DNA from: Devosia sp. Root685
GTDB taxonomy: Bacteria; Pseudomonadota; Alphaproteobacteria; Rhizobiales; Devosiaceae
DNA length: 64,000 nt
Direction: 5' to 3'
Assembly (NCBI RefSeq): GCF_001427875.1
Contig: NZ_LMHK01000002.1
Coordinates: 1,051,436 to 1,115,435, forward strand
In this document: positions 18,578 through 26,136 of the stretch, one piece after another
Layout: the number at the start of each line of letters is the position of its first letter
How positions within the stretch are numbered: the first letter of the stretch is position 1
The notes under the pieces: generated by a model
Seen by the model: the letters and a program-made list of their open reading frames with translations, nothing else
Told to the model about the DNA's origin: nothing
Databases searched by the model: none
Translations under genes and position numbers: made by a program

Positions 18578-19330
18578 CTAAGGCAGTCCTTCCTCCGTCA
18601 GATCTTCGAAGGCCGCGATGCCGATATTGAGATGGGACTGCAGCGCATATTGGTAGCGAATGCGGTCCCGCTGCTCCAAGGCGTCAACAACGGCAGCATG
18701 CTGCTCAAAGGTCTCGCCGGTAAAATTATGCAGTTCCTTGGCGCGTTCCATGATGCGGATGATCACCGGCTTCATGATACCGTAGACGTCGCGCACGGCG
18801 CGATTGTCCAGAATGGAGACGATGCGCAGGTGGAAACGGAAATCCATTTCCGAAGCTTCAACGATCGAGGTCGAATTGCGCAGGAGCTCGTTGATGCGGC
18901 GCATTTCCTCGATATCGGCAGGGCGCATCTGCTCGAAGATCGTATCAACCGAGCCGACTTCGATGAGCCGGCGAAAGCCCTGGATGTCGTTGAAGGCGCG
19001 GCGCGAGATGTCGAGCGTGTTGAAAGAGAAGAGATCGAGCGCCCGCTCCATCCGATCATCGATAATGGTCGCGCCGACCTTGGGTCGCACCGACACGACG
19101 CCATAGGCTTTGAGGATGCGCATGGCTTCGCGCACCGTGTTGCGGCTCGCCTGGAACCGCTCGCAGAGTTCGCGCTCGGTGGGCAGGCTATCGCCGACAC
19201 CGAGCCCGCCATCGGCTATGAGACCGCGGATTTTGAGCACCATGGCATCCACCGCGGAAGGGATGGAGCTGCGCACAACCGCTGGGTTGGGCGCCTTGCC
19301 TCCTCCTCCCGCGCGCGGAACATCGTTCAT
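18578..19330 (-). CDS. FadR-subfamily GntR transcriptional regulator
   Basis: This 250-residue protein has a winged helix (SLPTERELCERFQASRNTVR, about residues 50-70) and an all-helical FCD ligand domain whose metal-binding histidines occur in FRFHLRIV, FEQHAAVV and QSHLNI. I chose ATG 19330 (MNDVPRAGG) because it overlaps the permease stop as ATGA; a longer upstream frame exists but overlaps the permease coding region. It is co-transcribed with the transporter it probably controls. A TTGTCCTACAA operator upstream of the binding-protein gene fits the FadR-family consensus TNGTNNNACNA. Confidence 0.9.
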   Translation of the reverse strand: MNDVPRAGGGGKAPNPAVVRSSIPSAVDAMVLKIRGLIADGGLGVGDSLPTERELCERFQASRNTVREAMRILKAYGVVSVRPKVGATIIDDRMERALDLFSFNTLDISRRAFNDIQGFRRLIEVGSVDTIFEQMRPADIEEMRRINELLRNSTSIVEASEMDFRFHLRIVSILDNRAVRDVYGIMKPVIIRIMERAKELHNFTGETFEQHAAVVDALEQRDRIRYQYALQSHLNIGIAAFEDLTEEGLP

Positions 19331-21288
19331 CCCTTGACGGCCCCGACGGTAAGGCCTTCGGAGAGGAAGCGCTGGGCATAGACGTAAAGGATCGCCACCG
19401 GAACGGCTGTTAGAAGCGAAGCCGCCATCAGCTTGCCCCAAGGTAGGATGTCGCCGACCACAAGCGATTGGAGACCAATCGGTAGCGTACGCAGGGATTC
19501 ACTGGTGATGAACACGAAGGCAAAGAGAAACTCGTTCCAGGCATTGGTAAAGGCGAAAAGGGTGACTGACAGGATGGCAGGGGCGGCCAGCGGCAGGGTG
19601 ATTTTCCAGAAGATATAGAGCCGGCTTGCCCCGTCAATACGCGCCGCTTCTTCGAGTTCAACGGGAATGGAGCGGAAGTAACCCATCAGGACCCAGGTGG
19701 CGAAGGGCAGAAGGAAAGTCGGGTAGGTGATGATGAGCGCGATATGGCTGTTGATCACGCCAAGATTGGTGAGCGTCTGGTAGAGCGGAATGAACAGCAG
19801 CGTGCCAGGTAGCAGATAGGTGATCAGCAGAAGCGTCGTCAGCACTCCGGCGCCGCGGAAGCGTAGACGCGACAGGGCATAGGCCGCGAGCGAAGCGAGG
19901 GCCACCGAAACGAGCGTGCTGAGCGCGGCAACAAAAGCCGAATTGAAAAGCCAGGTCAGGAACGGCGTGTCCTGCAAGAGCGAGGTGTACTGATCAAGCG
20001 TCGGCGGATCGGGCCAGAAGATCGAGCGGCGTTCGCTGATCTGCGGCGTCGATTTGAGCGAGGTCGTGATGATCCAGTAGAAGGGGAAGATCACGAAAGC
20101 GAGGAAGGGCACCAGCACGAGGAAGCGCGCGAATGGCCCGGCATTGGATCGCGCCGCATGGCGCAGGATCGGCTGGGTGGGCTTGCGGCCGGTCGCGACA
20201 CGAACGCGTTGGACGATCCATTCAAGCCCCGCAAAGATCAGCTGGATTGGCAGGAAGATCAGATCGATGATGATGTTGACGAGCCAGGTCGAGCCAGAAA
20301 GCAGGCGATCGGCAAAACTCGGGGCTCGATCGGTGGTGTTGTCGCGCTTGTCGTCCTGACGCATGAAGCGGGCCAAAAGCCAGATCAGAATGGCCATCAA
20401 GGGCGCAACGCTGAAGGCGATCGCGATGCCGGGGCCATATTGCAACGAGCCCAGCGCCTTTTCATAGGCGAGGATGGAATAGAGCTTGGTTGCCCCGCTC
20501 GGTCCGCCGCCGGTCATCAGGAAAGGCAGGCCGAACTGGTTGAAAGTCGAAATGAACGAGAGCAGGAGCGTCACGACAATGACGTAGCGCAGGCTGGGCA
20601 ACGTGACGTTGCGGAAGCGTTGCACGGCATTGGCACCATCGACCTGCGCGGCTTCGATCTGTTCCTTGTCGACGGCCTTGAGCCCCGCGAGCAGCAGGAG
20701 CACGAAGAACGGGATGCCCTTCCAGACATTGACTGAAATGACGCTGCCCATGGCCATGTTGGGGTCGGACAGCCAGCCGAGCGGGCGATCGATTACGCCG
20801 ACACCCTGGAGGATCGGGTTGAGGCCGCCAAAGAGCGGATCGTAAATGCTCTTCCAGGCGAGCGCCGTGACGATCTCGGGCACGATCCAGGGCAGGAGCA
20901 TGATCCCGCTCAGGATGCTGCGATAGGGCAGACGGCTATTGAGGATCAGCGCCACGGTCATGCCGATGACGAATTTGAGGCTCAGCGACCAGAAGGTGAA
21001 CTGGATGGTGTTCTGCATGGCCTGCAGGAAATCGCTGCTGGTCCACAGGCGTTCGTAATTCCGCAGACCCACATTGGTGGTTTCACCCGTGAGGTAATTG
21101 AGCGAGGTGGTGCTGATGAAGATGGCGCTGACGAAGGGCCAGAAGATCAGCAAAGCCATGATGAGCACCATGGGCAGAACGAAGAGATAGCCGACCTTCC
21201 AATCGGTCCCGAAGAAGTTCTCGAGGCGCTTCTTTCTGCCAGGTTTGCGCATAGCAGGCGCCATGGTCAGGCTCATCCGATCGTCCAT
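19327..21288 (-). CDS. Fused MalF-MalG sugar ABC permease (two permease subunits in one chain)
   Basis: This 653-residue membrane protein contains two complete CUT1 permease domains. The MalF-like half spans about residues 25-310 with an EAA loop at 212-231 (EAAQVDGANAVQRFRNVTLP). The MalG-like half spans about 385-653 with an EAA loop at 547-566 (EEAARIDGASRLYIFW) and the usual GAVKG end. The linker (about 311-385) carries a further hydrophobic segment at 335-357 containing a proline, which may be a re-entrant hairpin, because both halves need cytoplasmic ends. The start at 21288 has GGAG seven bases upstream. There is no stop or frameshift signal between the halves, so the fusion is real in this sequence. 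Separate genes are the norm. Confidence 0.93.
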   Translation of the reverse strand: MDDRMSLTMAPAMRKPGRKKRLENFFGTDWKVGYLFVLPMVLIMALLIFWPFVSAIFISTTSLNYLTGETTNVGLRNYERLWTSSDFLQAMQNTIQFTFWSLSLKFVIGMTVALILNSRLPYRSILSGIMLLPWIVPEIVTALAWKSIYDPLFGGLNPILQGVGVIDRPLGWLSDPNMAMGSVISVNVWKGIPFFVLLLLAGLKAVDKEQIEAAQVDGANAVQRFRNVTLPSLRYVIVVTLLLSFISTFNQFGLPFLMTGGGPSGATKLYSILAYEKALGSLQYGPGIAIAFSVAPLMAILIWLLARFMRQDDKRDNTTDRAPSFADRLLSGSTWLVNIIIDLIFLPIQLIFAGLEWIVQRVRVATGRKPTQPILRHAARSNAGPFARFLVLVPFLAFVIFPFYWIITTSLKSTPQISERRSIFWPDPPTLDQYTSLLQDTPFLTWLFNSAFVAALSTLVSVALASLAAYALSRLRFRGAGVLTTLLLITYLLPGTLLFIPLYQTLTNLGVINSHIALIITYPTFLLPFATWVLMGYFRSIPVELEEAARIDGASRLYIFWKITLPLAAPAILSVTLFAFTNAWNEFLFAFVFITSESLRTLPIGLQSLVVGDILPWGKLMAASLLTAVPVAILYVYAQRFLSEGLTVGAVKG

Positions 21289-21366
21289 GCAAAGTCTCCA
21301 TCGGGTCTGGCGCCCTCATCCCGGAGCGCCGGCCGAAGCCGAAAAGTTCATGTGTGTGTGAACTGC

Positions 21367-21397
21367 GGCGACGGGCCACCCGAAGGCACCCGCCGCC
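21367..21397 (-). promoter_or_regulatory. Intercistronic stem-loop between SBP and fused permease genes
   Basis: On the transcribed strand, GGCGGCGGG pairs with CCCGTCGCC (nine pairs, one of them G-U) eight bases after the binding-protein stop. The position matches the hairpins found at 4054 and 35411 in the other two CUT1 operons. It is likely to protect or attenuate the message so that more binding protein than permease is made. Confidence 0.55.
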
Positions 21398-21404
21398 AGG
21401 GGCA

Positions 21405-22802
21405 TTACATGATGCCGCCTTCTTCGAAGATCTGGACGATCTTGTTGTGCGCGTCCTTGACGGCCTCTTCCGAGCTCATGCGGCCGGAAATGACATTGCC
21501 CATGGACTGTTCGAGCACGCCCTGCGCGCGGATGGCGTCGATCTGGGCAGCAGGCTTGGCCGGCCAGGAGGGGCCGATGAACGGATCTTCGATATCGACC
21601 TGTTCCTTGATGATCGAATAGTTCGGATCTGCCGCGATCAGCTCATCTGTCCAGAGATTTTCGTAGGCCGGCATGAAGAGACCGCCGGCCACGGAAGAGA
21701 TCGGCGTGAAATTTGCTGGATCGAGCAGTTCAAGCGCGAGTTCCTTGGCAAGCTCGGCATTGGGCGCACCCTTGAAAATGGTGAGCCAGCCGCCGACCGC
21801 GCCACCATTGCGGTGGTCTCCATTATTGGCGCGCGGCTGTGGCAGCAGCACGGTGTTGGGGAAGACCGGATTATTGTCGCGCTTGGCAGCCGCATAGAGC
21901 GAGAAGGCGTTGTGCGTATAACCAACGCTGCCGGCGAGCCAGGCTTCGTTGTTGGAAATATCGCCCCAGCTTTCGACACCCGGCGGCAGCATGGCGGCAT
22001 ATTTGCCGTTGCGGTCATAGGTCTCGCGAATGAATTCATAGGCCGCGATGGTTTCGAGCGAGTCGAACTCGACCTTGGTGCCGGTCTCGTCGGTAAAGTG
22101 TCCGCCGAAGGCATTGAGAATGGCCGACGCCACGCCCCAGCCGTCGCCGGATTGGTTGACCGTAAGACCCCAGCCATAAAAGCCGTTGTCCGGGTCAGAG
22201 ATGGCGAGTGCGGCTTCGCGGCGTTGTTCCCAGGTGTCGAGCGTTGTGGGATCGATGCCTTTTTCGGCCAGCTTGTCGCTGCGGAAGAAGGCGCCGGTGG
22301 TGTTGGCGATATAGGGAACGGCGACCCAGCGGCCATCGATCTTGCCGATGGTTTCTGCATTGATGCCGCGCATCACATTGCCATAGCGCTTGATGGCTTC
22401 TTCGACGACGTCGTTCACGTCCTCAAGAAGGCCAAGCAGGTGCATCTGCGGGATCGATACGGTGCTGGTATAGGCGAGATCGGGCGGATTGCCAGCGCGG
22501 ACCGCCGCGGACATCTTGCCGAGGAAGTCGCCGAAGGATTCCGGGTTGGTGGTCGAGATATCGAGCTGTGCATTATTGGCGGCAGCGAACTTGGTCACCG
22601 TATCGCGGAAAAGATTTTGCGCCGCTTCGAAATATTCGGTGCGGTGGATGACCGTCAGCTTGCCCGCAGCGCCTTCGGGCAGATCCTCTTCGGGCTTATC
22701 CTGCGCGAAAACTGGCAGGCCGTGACTTGCCGCCCAGATGCCGATGCCGGCAGCGCCGCCGCGTTTGATCAGATCACGGCGATTGAACTTATTCGACGTC
22801 AT
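21405..22802 (-). CDS. CUT1 ABC substrate-binding protein, Tat-exported
   Basis: This 465-residue solute-binding protein has a twin-arginine leader (NRRDLIK, residues 7-13) and probable cleavage after VFA near residue 34. GGAGAAGG precedes the ATG. It belongs to the SBP_bac_1 superfamily; the large size and the motif GGHFTDETG are in the range of extracellular carbohydrate binders. It is the first gene of the operon with the fused permease, FadR regulator and dehydratase. The ligand is probably an acidic sugar or its oligomer, judged only from the dehydratase. Confidence 0.9.
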   Translation of the reverse strand: MTSNKFNRRDLIKRGGAAGIGIWAASHGLPVFAQDKPEEDLPEGAAGKLTVIHRTEYFEAAQNLFRDTVTKFAAANNAQLDISTTNPESFGDFLGKMSAAVRAGNPPDLAYTSTVSIPQMHLLGLLEDVNDVVEEAIKRYGNVMRGINAETIGKIDGRWVAVPYIANTTGAFFRSDKLAEKGIDPTTLDTWEQRREAALAISDPDNGFYGWGLTVNQSGDGWGVASAILNAFGGHFTDETGTKVEFDSLETIAAYEFIRETYDRNGKYAAMLPPGVESWGDISNNEAWLAGSVGYTHNAFSLYAAAKRDNNPVFPNTVLLPQPRANNGDHRNGGAVGGWLTIFKGAPNAELAKELALELLDPANFTPISSVAGGLFMPAYENLWTDELIAADPNYSIIKEQVDIEDPFIGPSWPAKPAAQIDAIRAQGVLEQSMGNVISGRMSSEEAVKDAHNKIVQIFEEGGIM

Positions 22803-23179
22803 GTGTCCCTTCTCCTCTGGAACATGCCCGAGCGCCTGCGATCCCCTTTCACGGGGTCAAATTGTTTCGCGAACCGCTCTTCCTCCTCAGACAGAGCCTC
22901 TCCCGCTCCATCCACCTCACCTCCAACTGTGGGCTTTTGTCCCATCAATGGCGGCGAATAGCACAAAAGTAAGACTCAAAATCGATAGAAGTCAACCTTT
23001 TGTCCTACAAAAGACTTGATGCTGGGGCGGCTTTGGTTTTAGACATGAATTAGGCAGCGGCAGGCTGGCAGCGTTTCGTCGAGGAGGGCGAAGCTGCTTT
23101 TGGCACCACTGCCTCCGCGTCGGCTTGCGCTAACCAGCCTGCGAGCCGGCCCTGTGAGACCATCGATCTGGAGGAAGAG
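22803..23179. promoter_or_regulatory. Divergent promoter region with FadR/GntR-type operator at 22997-23013
   Basis: The 377 bases between the divergent SBP operon and ATPase gene hold the perfect palindrome CTTTTGTCCTACAAAAG. Its core TTGTCCTACAA fits the FadR-subfamily consensus. A TTGACT hexamer on the minus strand (22995-22990) directly abuts it, suitable as a -35 element of the SBP operon. Two further CTTTTGT/ACAAAAG half-sites lie at about 22934 and 22963. Placement suggests control of both directions by the regulator at 18578. This is a prediction. Confidence 0.6.
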
Positions 23180-24238
23180 ATGGGCGCTGTAACGATCCGC
23201 GACGTTCGCAAAAGCTATGGCAATATGGAGGTGCTGCACGGCGTGTCGGCCGAAATCGAGGACGGCGAATTCGTCATCCTGGTCGGACCCTCTGGCTGCG
23301 GAAAATCAACCCTGTTGCGCATGATTGCCGGGCTCGAGGAGATCACCGGCGGCGAAATCGAAATCGGCGGCACCGTGGTCAACGACCTCGCCCCGAAAGA
23401 CCGCGACATCGCCATGGTCTTCCAGTCCTATGCGCTCTATCCGCATATGACCGTCGAAGAAAATATGGCGTTTTCGCTCAAGCTCGGACGGGTTTCGCGG
23501 GACGAAATCAAGAAGCGTGTGGCGAGCGCCGCGACCATTCTGGGCCTCGAGCCCTATCTGCAGCGCCATCCACGACACCTGTCTGGTGGACAAAGGCAGC
23601 GTGTCGCCATGGGCCGCGCCATCGTGCGCAATCCGCAGCTTTTCTTGTTCGACGAACCACTCAGCAATCTCGACGCCAAGTTGCGTGTGCAGATGCGCAG
23701 CGAGATCAAGCTCAACCACCAGCGGCTCAAGACAACCACGGTCTATGTGACGCATGACCAGATCGAGGCCATGACCATGGCCGACCGCATCGTCGTCATG
23801 CATTCGGGCCATATCGAACAGATCGGCACGCCGCTCGAACTCTATGACGCGCCGCGCAACCTCTTCGTCGCCGGCTTTATCGGCTCGCCTGCGATGAACA
23901 TCGTCGAGGGCGAAATCAATGGTTCGGTATTCAGCTTTGCCGATGGTACCAGGATCGACCTCGGTGCTGCGCCAACCAGCATCGCTTCGGGCGCGGTAAC
24001 CCTCGGCATTCGCCCCGAACATCTGCGTATTGATCCCAATGGCACGCAGGCCGAAATCATCATCGTCGAACCGACAGGTTCAGAAACCCTCGTCACCCTT
24101 CGCCTCGGAGATCGCGATCTCATCGGGGTGTTCCGCGAGCGGATCAGTGCAGGCCCAGGCGAAACGATTGGGATCTCTTTCGACGGCGAGCGGCTGCACA
24201 TGTTTGACCCAAAAACGGGCAACCGCATTTCGCGATGA
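23180..24238 (+). CDS. CUT1 sugar ABC transporter ATPase (UgpC/MsmK type)
   Basis: This 352-residue ATPase has Walker A GPSGCGKST, signature LSGGQRQRVAMGRA, Walker B with FDEPLSNLDA, and a C-terminal TOBE domain. GGAGGAAGAG lies immediately before the ATG. It is transcribed divergently from the fused-permease operon and supplies the only ATPase for it nearby, so the two transcripts are probably co-regulated through the shared operator region. Confidence 0.95.
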   Translation: MGAVTIRDVRKSYGNMEVLHGVSAEIEDGEFVILVGPSGCGKSTLLRMIAGLEEITGGEIEIGGTVVNDLAPKDRDIAMVFQSYALYPHMTVEENMAFSLKLGRVSRDEIKKRVASAATILGLEPYLQRHPRHLSGGQRQRVAMGRAIVRNPQLFLFDEPLSNLDAKLRVQMRSEIKLNHQRLKTTTVYVTHDQIEAMTMADRIVVMHSGHIEQIGTPLELYDAPRNLFVAGFIGSPAMNIVEGEINGSVFSFADGTRIDLGAAPTSIASGAVTLGIRPEHLRIDPNGTQAEIIIVEPTGSETLVTLRLGDRDLIGVFRERISAGPGETIGISFDGERLHMFDPKTGNRISR

Positions 24239-24406
24239 CGCCGAACCCGCCCGCATTAGGCAGCGCAACTATCGCCCCCCAATGAGCAACAGGCAGCGCC
24301 ATACGCCGAATGGCTGTTTCCATTATACCGTGAATAAAAGCGGACGGACTGCTGACTCCCTCGATCAGTACCCGGCGGCAGCTAGGGACGACAAACCCCG
24401 CCGCGA

Positions 24407-25072
24407 CTAGCCCAGCCACTCACTGAAACGCCGTTCGCCTTCTTGACCAAAGGCGATGACGCGTGACCCCGGTAACCGCCGCGCCCAGGACAACATCAGC
24501 AGGCGCCCCAGTATCGCTTGGCCCAAACGCCCGGCCAGATGCTGGCGCCTCTGGCTCCAATCGAGGCAGGAGCGACAGAGCGGCCGGTTGCTGGATGGTA
24601 AATCTGCCGGTACCACACCGATTTCCGAGAGCTTATCGAGACCCAACTCCGTGACGGTCAGATCGTCATGCAGCCAGCGGTTGCCCTGCATCCGCTCGAA
24701 GAGCCTGACCCCCATCTCACCCGCCAGATGATCGTAGCAGACGCGGGCTTTGCGCAGCGCCGGATCACGCGGCCCTGTGCGCAAAGGGGGTACTGCATCG
24801 CTGGAAAAGACCATCAAGGCCTCAAGCAGACTGGCGACATGGGAACCAGCAAGACGAAAATAACGGTGACGCCCCTGGGCCTCAACGATCAGCACCTCGC
24901 CACCCACCAGCTTTGCAAGGTGACTGCTGGCGGTCTGCTTGGTGATGCCGCCGAGCCCGGCCAACTCTGTCGCGGTCAAGGCCCGGCCGTCCATCAGCGC
25001 GACTAGCATGGTGCTGCGGACAGGATCGGCGACAAGGGCAGCGATGCGGGCGATATCGGGACCTTCTCTCAT
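24407..25072 (-). CDS. ArsR-type winged-helix regulator with long C-terminal domain
   Basis: This 221-residue protein has an N-terminal ArsR-like winged helix (about residues 10-90; LTATELAGLGGITKQTASSHL). Its C-terminal region is about 120 residues long, far longer than in metal-sensing ArsR proteins, and contains CYDH and CRSCLDW motifs that might bind metal or sense redox state. It is divergent from the NIPSNAP and ABM genes and likely controls them. The 72-base gap to the NIPSNAP gene holds the palindromic-looking GTTCGAC/GTCGAAC pair (about 25076-25092), a plausible operator. The ligand is unknown. Confidence 0.85.
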   Translation of the reverse strand: MREGPDIARIAALVADPVRSTMLVALMDGRALTATELAGLGGITKQTASSHLAKLVGGEVLIVEAQGRHRYFRLAGSHVASLLEALMVFSSDAVPPLRTGPRDPALRKARVCYDHLAGEMGVRLFERMQGNRWLHDDLTVTELGLDKLSEIGVVPADLPSSNRPLCRSCLDWSQRRQHLAGRLGQAILGRLLMLSWARRLPGSRVIAFGQEGERRFSEWLG

Positions 25073-25144
25073 AGTTCGACGTTAGTCGAACCATTCGCCT
25101 TTGCAAATCACCTAAGTCAGGGGCCAGCAAGAAAGGCCGCAAAT

Positions 25145-25468
25145 ATGATTACCTGCGTTATCACTTATGACATCGACCCGAACCGGCGAGACCTGTTTGA
25201 GCAATATGCCCGCAATTGGGGGGAATGCAGCCCGCGCTGCGGAGCCGACCTGATCGGCTACTTCGCCCCGCATGAAGGATCGACCTCTACCGCCTATGGG
25301 ATCTATTCCCTGCCGTCACTGGCCGATTATGAAGCCTACCGAGCTCGGCTGGCGGCCGACCCCCTGGGGCGCGATAACTATGAATTCGCCCGAAACGAGC
25401 GCTTTATCCGTCGTGAAAGTCGTCTTTTCGTCAAGCTGGCCTCGGCCCCGCACGGGGTTCGGTCATGA
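25145..25468 (+). CDS. NIPSNAP-family protein
   Basis: This 107-residue ferredoxin-like alpha/beta-barrel protein has the NIPSNAP pattern (YDIDPNRRDLFEQYARNW near the N-terminus, then GYFAPHEGS and SLADYEAYRARLAADP). Proteins of this fold often act on small aromatic or reactive molecules, but the function of bacterial members is mostly unknown. It overlaps the next gene as ATGA and is divergent from the ArsR-type regulator. Confidence 0.85.
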   Translation: MITCVITYDIDPNRRDLFEQYARNWGECSPRCGADLIGYFAPHEGSTSTAYGIYSLPSLADYEAYRARLAADPLGRDNYEFARNERFIRRESRLFVKLASAPHGVRS

Positions 25469-25848
25469 TTGCCGTCATATTCGAGGCTTGGGTTCCCGGG
25501 GAGGCGCAAGCGGAATATCTCGATCTGGCTACAGAGCTGCGACCGCTGCTTGTGAACCTCGATGGTTTCACCTCCATTGAGCGCTTCCAGAGCCTGACAA
25601 ACTCCGGCAAAGTCCTGTCACTGTCCTTCTGGCGTGACGAAACCGCGGTTGCCGCTTGGCGCAACCTGCCTGAACATCGGCGTGTGCAGGCCGCTGGCCG
25701 CGATCACGTCTTTGTCGACTATCATTTACGCATCGCGGCAGTGACGCGGGACTACAGCATGAACTCCCGGCATCAGGCTCCAGTCGATAGCCGCGCGATC
25801 CACAACGAGGCTCCGGACCATGCTCCGCGGAGGAGCCTTCATCGCTGA
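25465..25848 (+). CDS. ABM-fold (antibiotic biosynthesis monooxygenase-like) protein
   Basis: This 127-residue protein has an ABM dimeric alpha/beta-barrel fold. Typical features are EYLDLATELRPLL, FTSIERFQSL and a late WRNLPEHRRVQAAGR helix, followed by a basic tail of about 30 residues. Members oxidise quinol-like or haem-like substrates without cofactor, but many are uncharacterised. It is translationally coupled to the NIPSNAP gene; two barrels of the same fold family in one operon may form a heteromer. Specific activity is not predicted. Confidence 0.8.
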   Translation: MIAVIFEAWVPGEAQAEYLDLATELRPLLVNLDGFTSIERFQSLTNSGKVLSLSFWRDETAVAAWRNLPEHRRVQAAGRDHVFVDYHLRIAAVTRDYSMNSRHQAPVDSRAIHNEAPDHAPRRSLHR

Positions 25849-25941
25849 GAAAAGGCAGTTCGGAACATCACGGAAAACAGCGCCTCTCGCGGAGCGACAT
25901 TGGACCTTGTAGCGTTACCCGTCTTCCAGGAGGGTTTTGCA

Positions 25942-26136
25942 GTGTACGAGAACACGGATAAATTCGTTGATATGGACTTCGAGCAAAAGGTCCGGCAAGC
26001 GGCGTATCATCTGTGGGAGAATGATGGCCGTCCCATCGGACGGGAGACCGACTACTGGTTTCGGGCCCTCGAGACATTGCTGCGGGACCGCAGCGCTGTG
26101 GGAAACACGGCGCAAGGCGATGGACTGCCAAGCTAG
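25942..26136 (+). CDS. DUF2934 family small protein
   Basis: This 64-residue protein carries the DUF2934 core (VRQAAYHLWENDGRPIGRETDYW), a short helical domain common in rhizobial stress or trehalose/glycogen loci. I chose the GTG at 25942 because AGGAGGG lies seven bases upstream; an earlier TTG lacks a site. The stop directly abuts the treZ ATG (TAGATG), so the two are likely co-translated. The molecular role of DUF2934 is unknown. Confidence 0.75.
   Translation: MYENTDKFVDMDFEQKVRQAAYHLWENDGRPIGRETDYWFRALETLLRDRSAVGNTAQGDGLPS

Noticed and set aside
21354..22961. 535-codon open frame opposite the substrate-binding protein at 21405
   Set aside because: Antisense to a well-supported gene, arginine- and histidine-rich composition, no ribosome-binding site.
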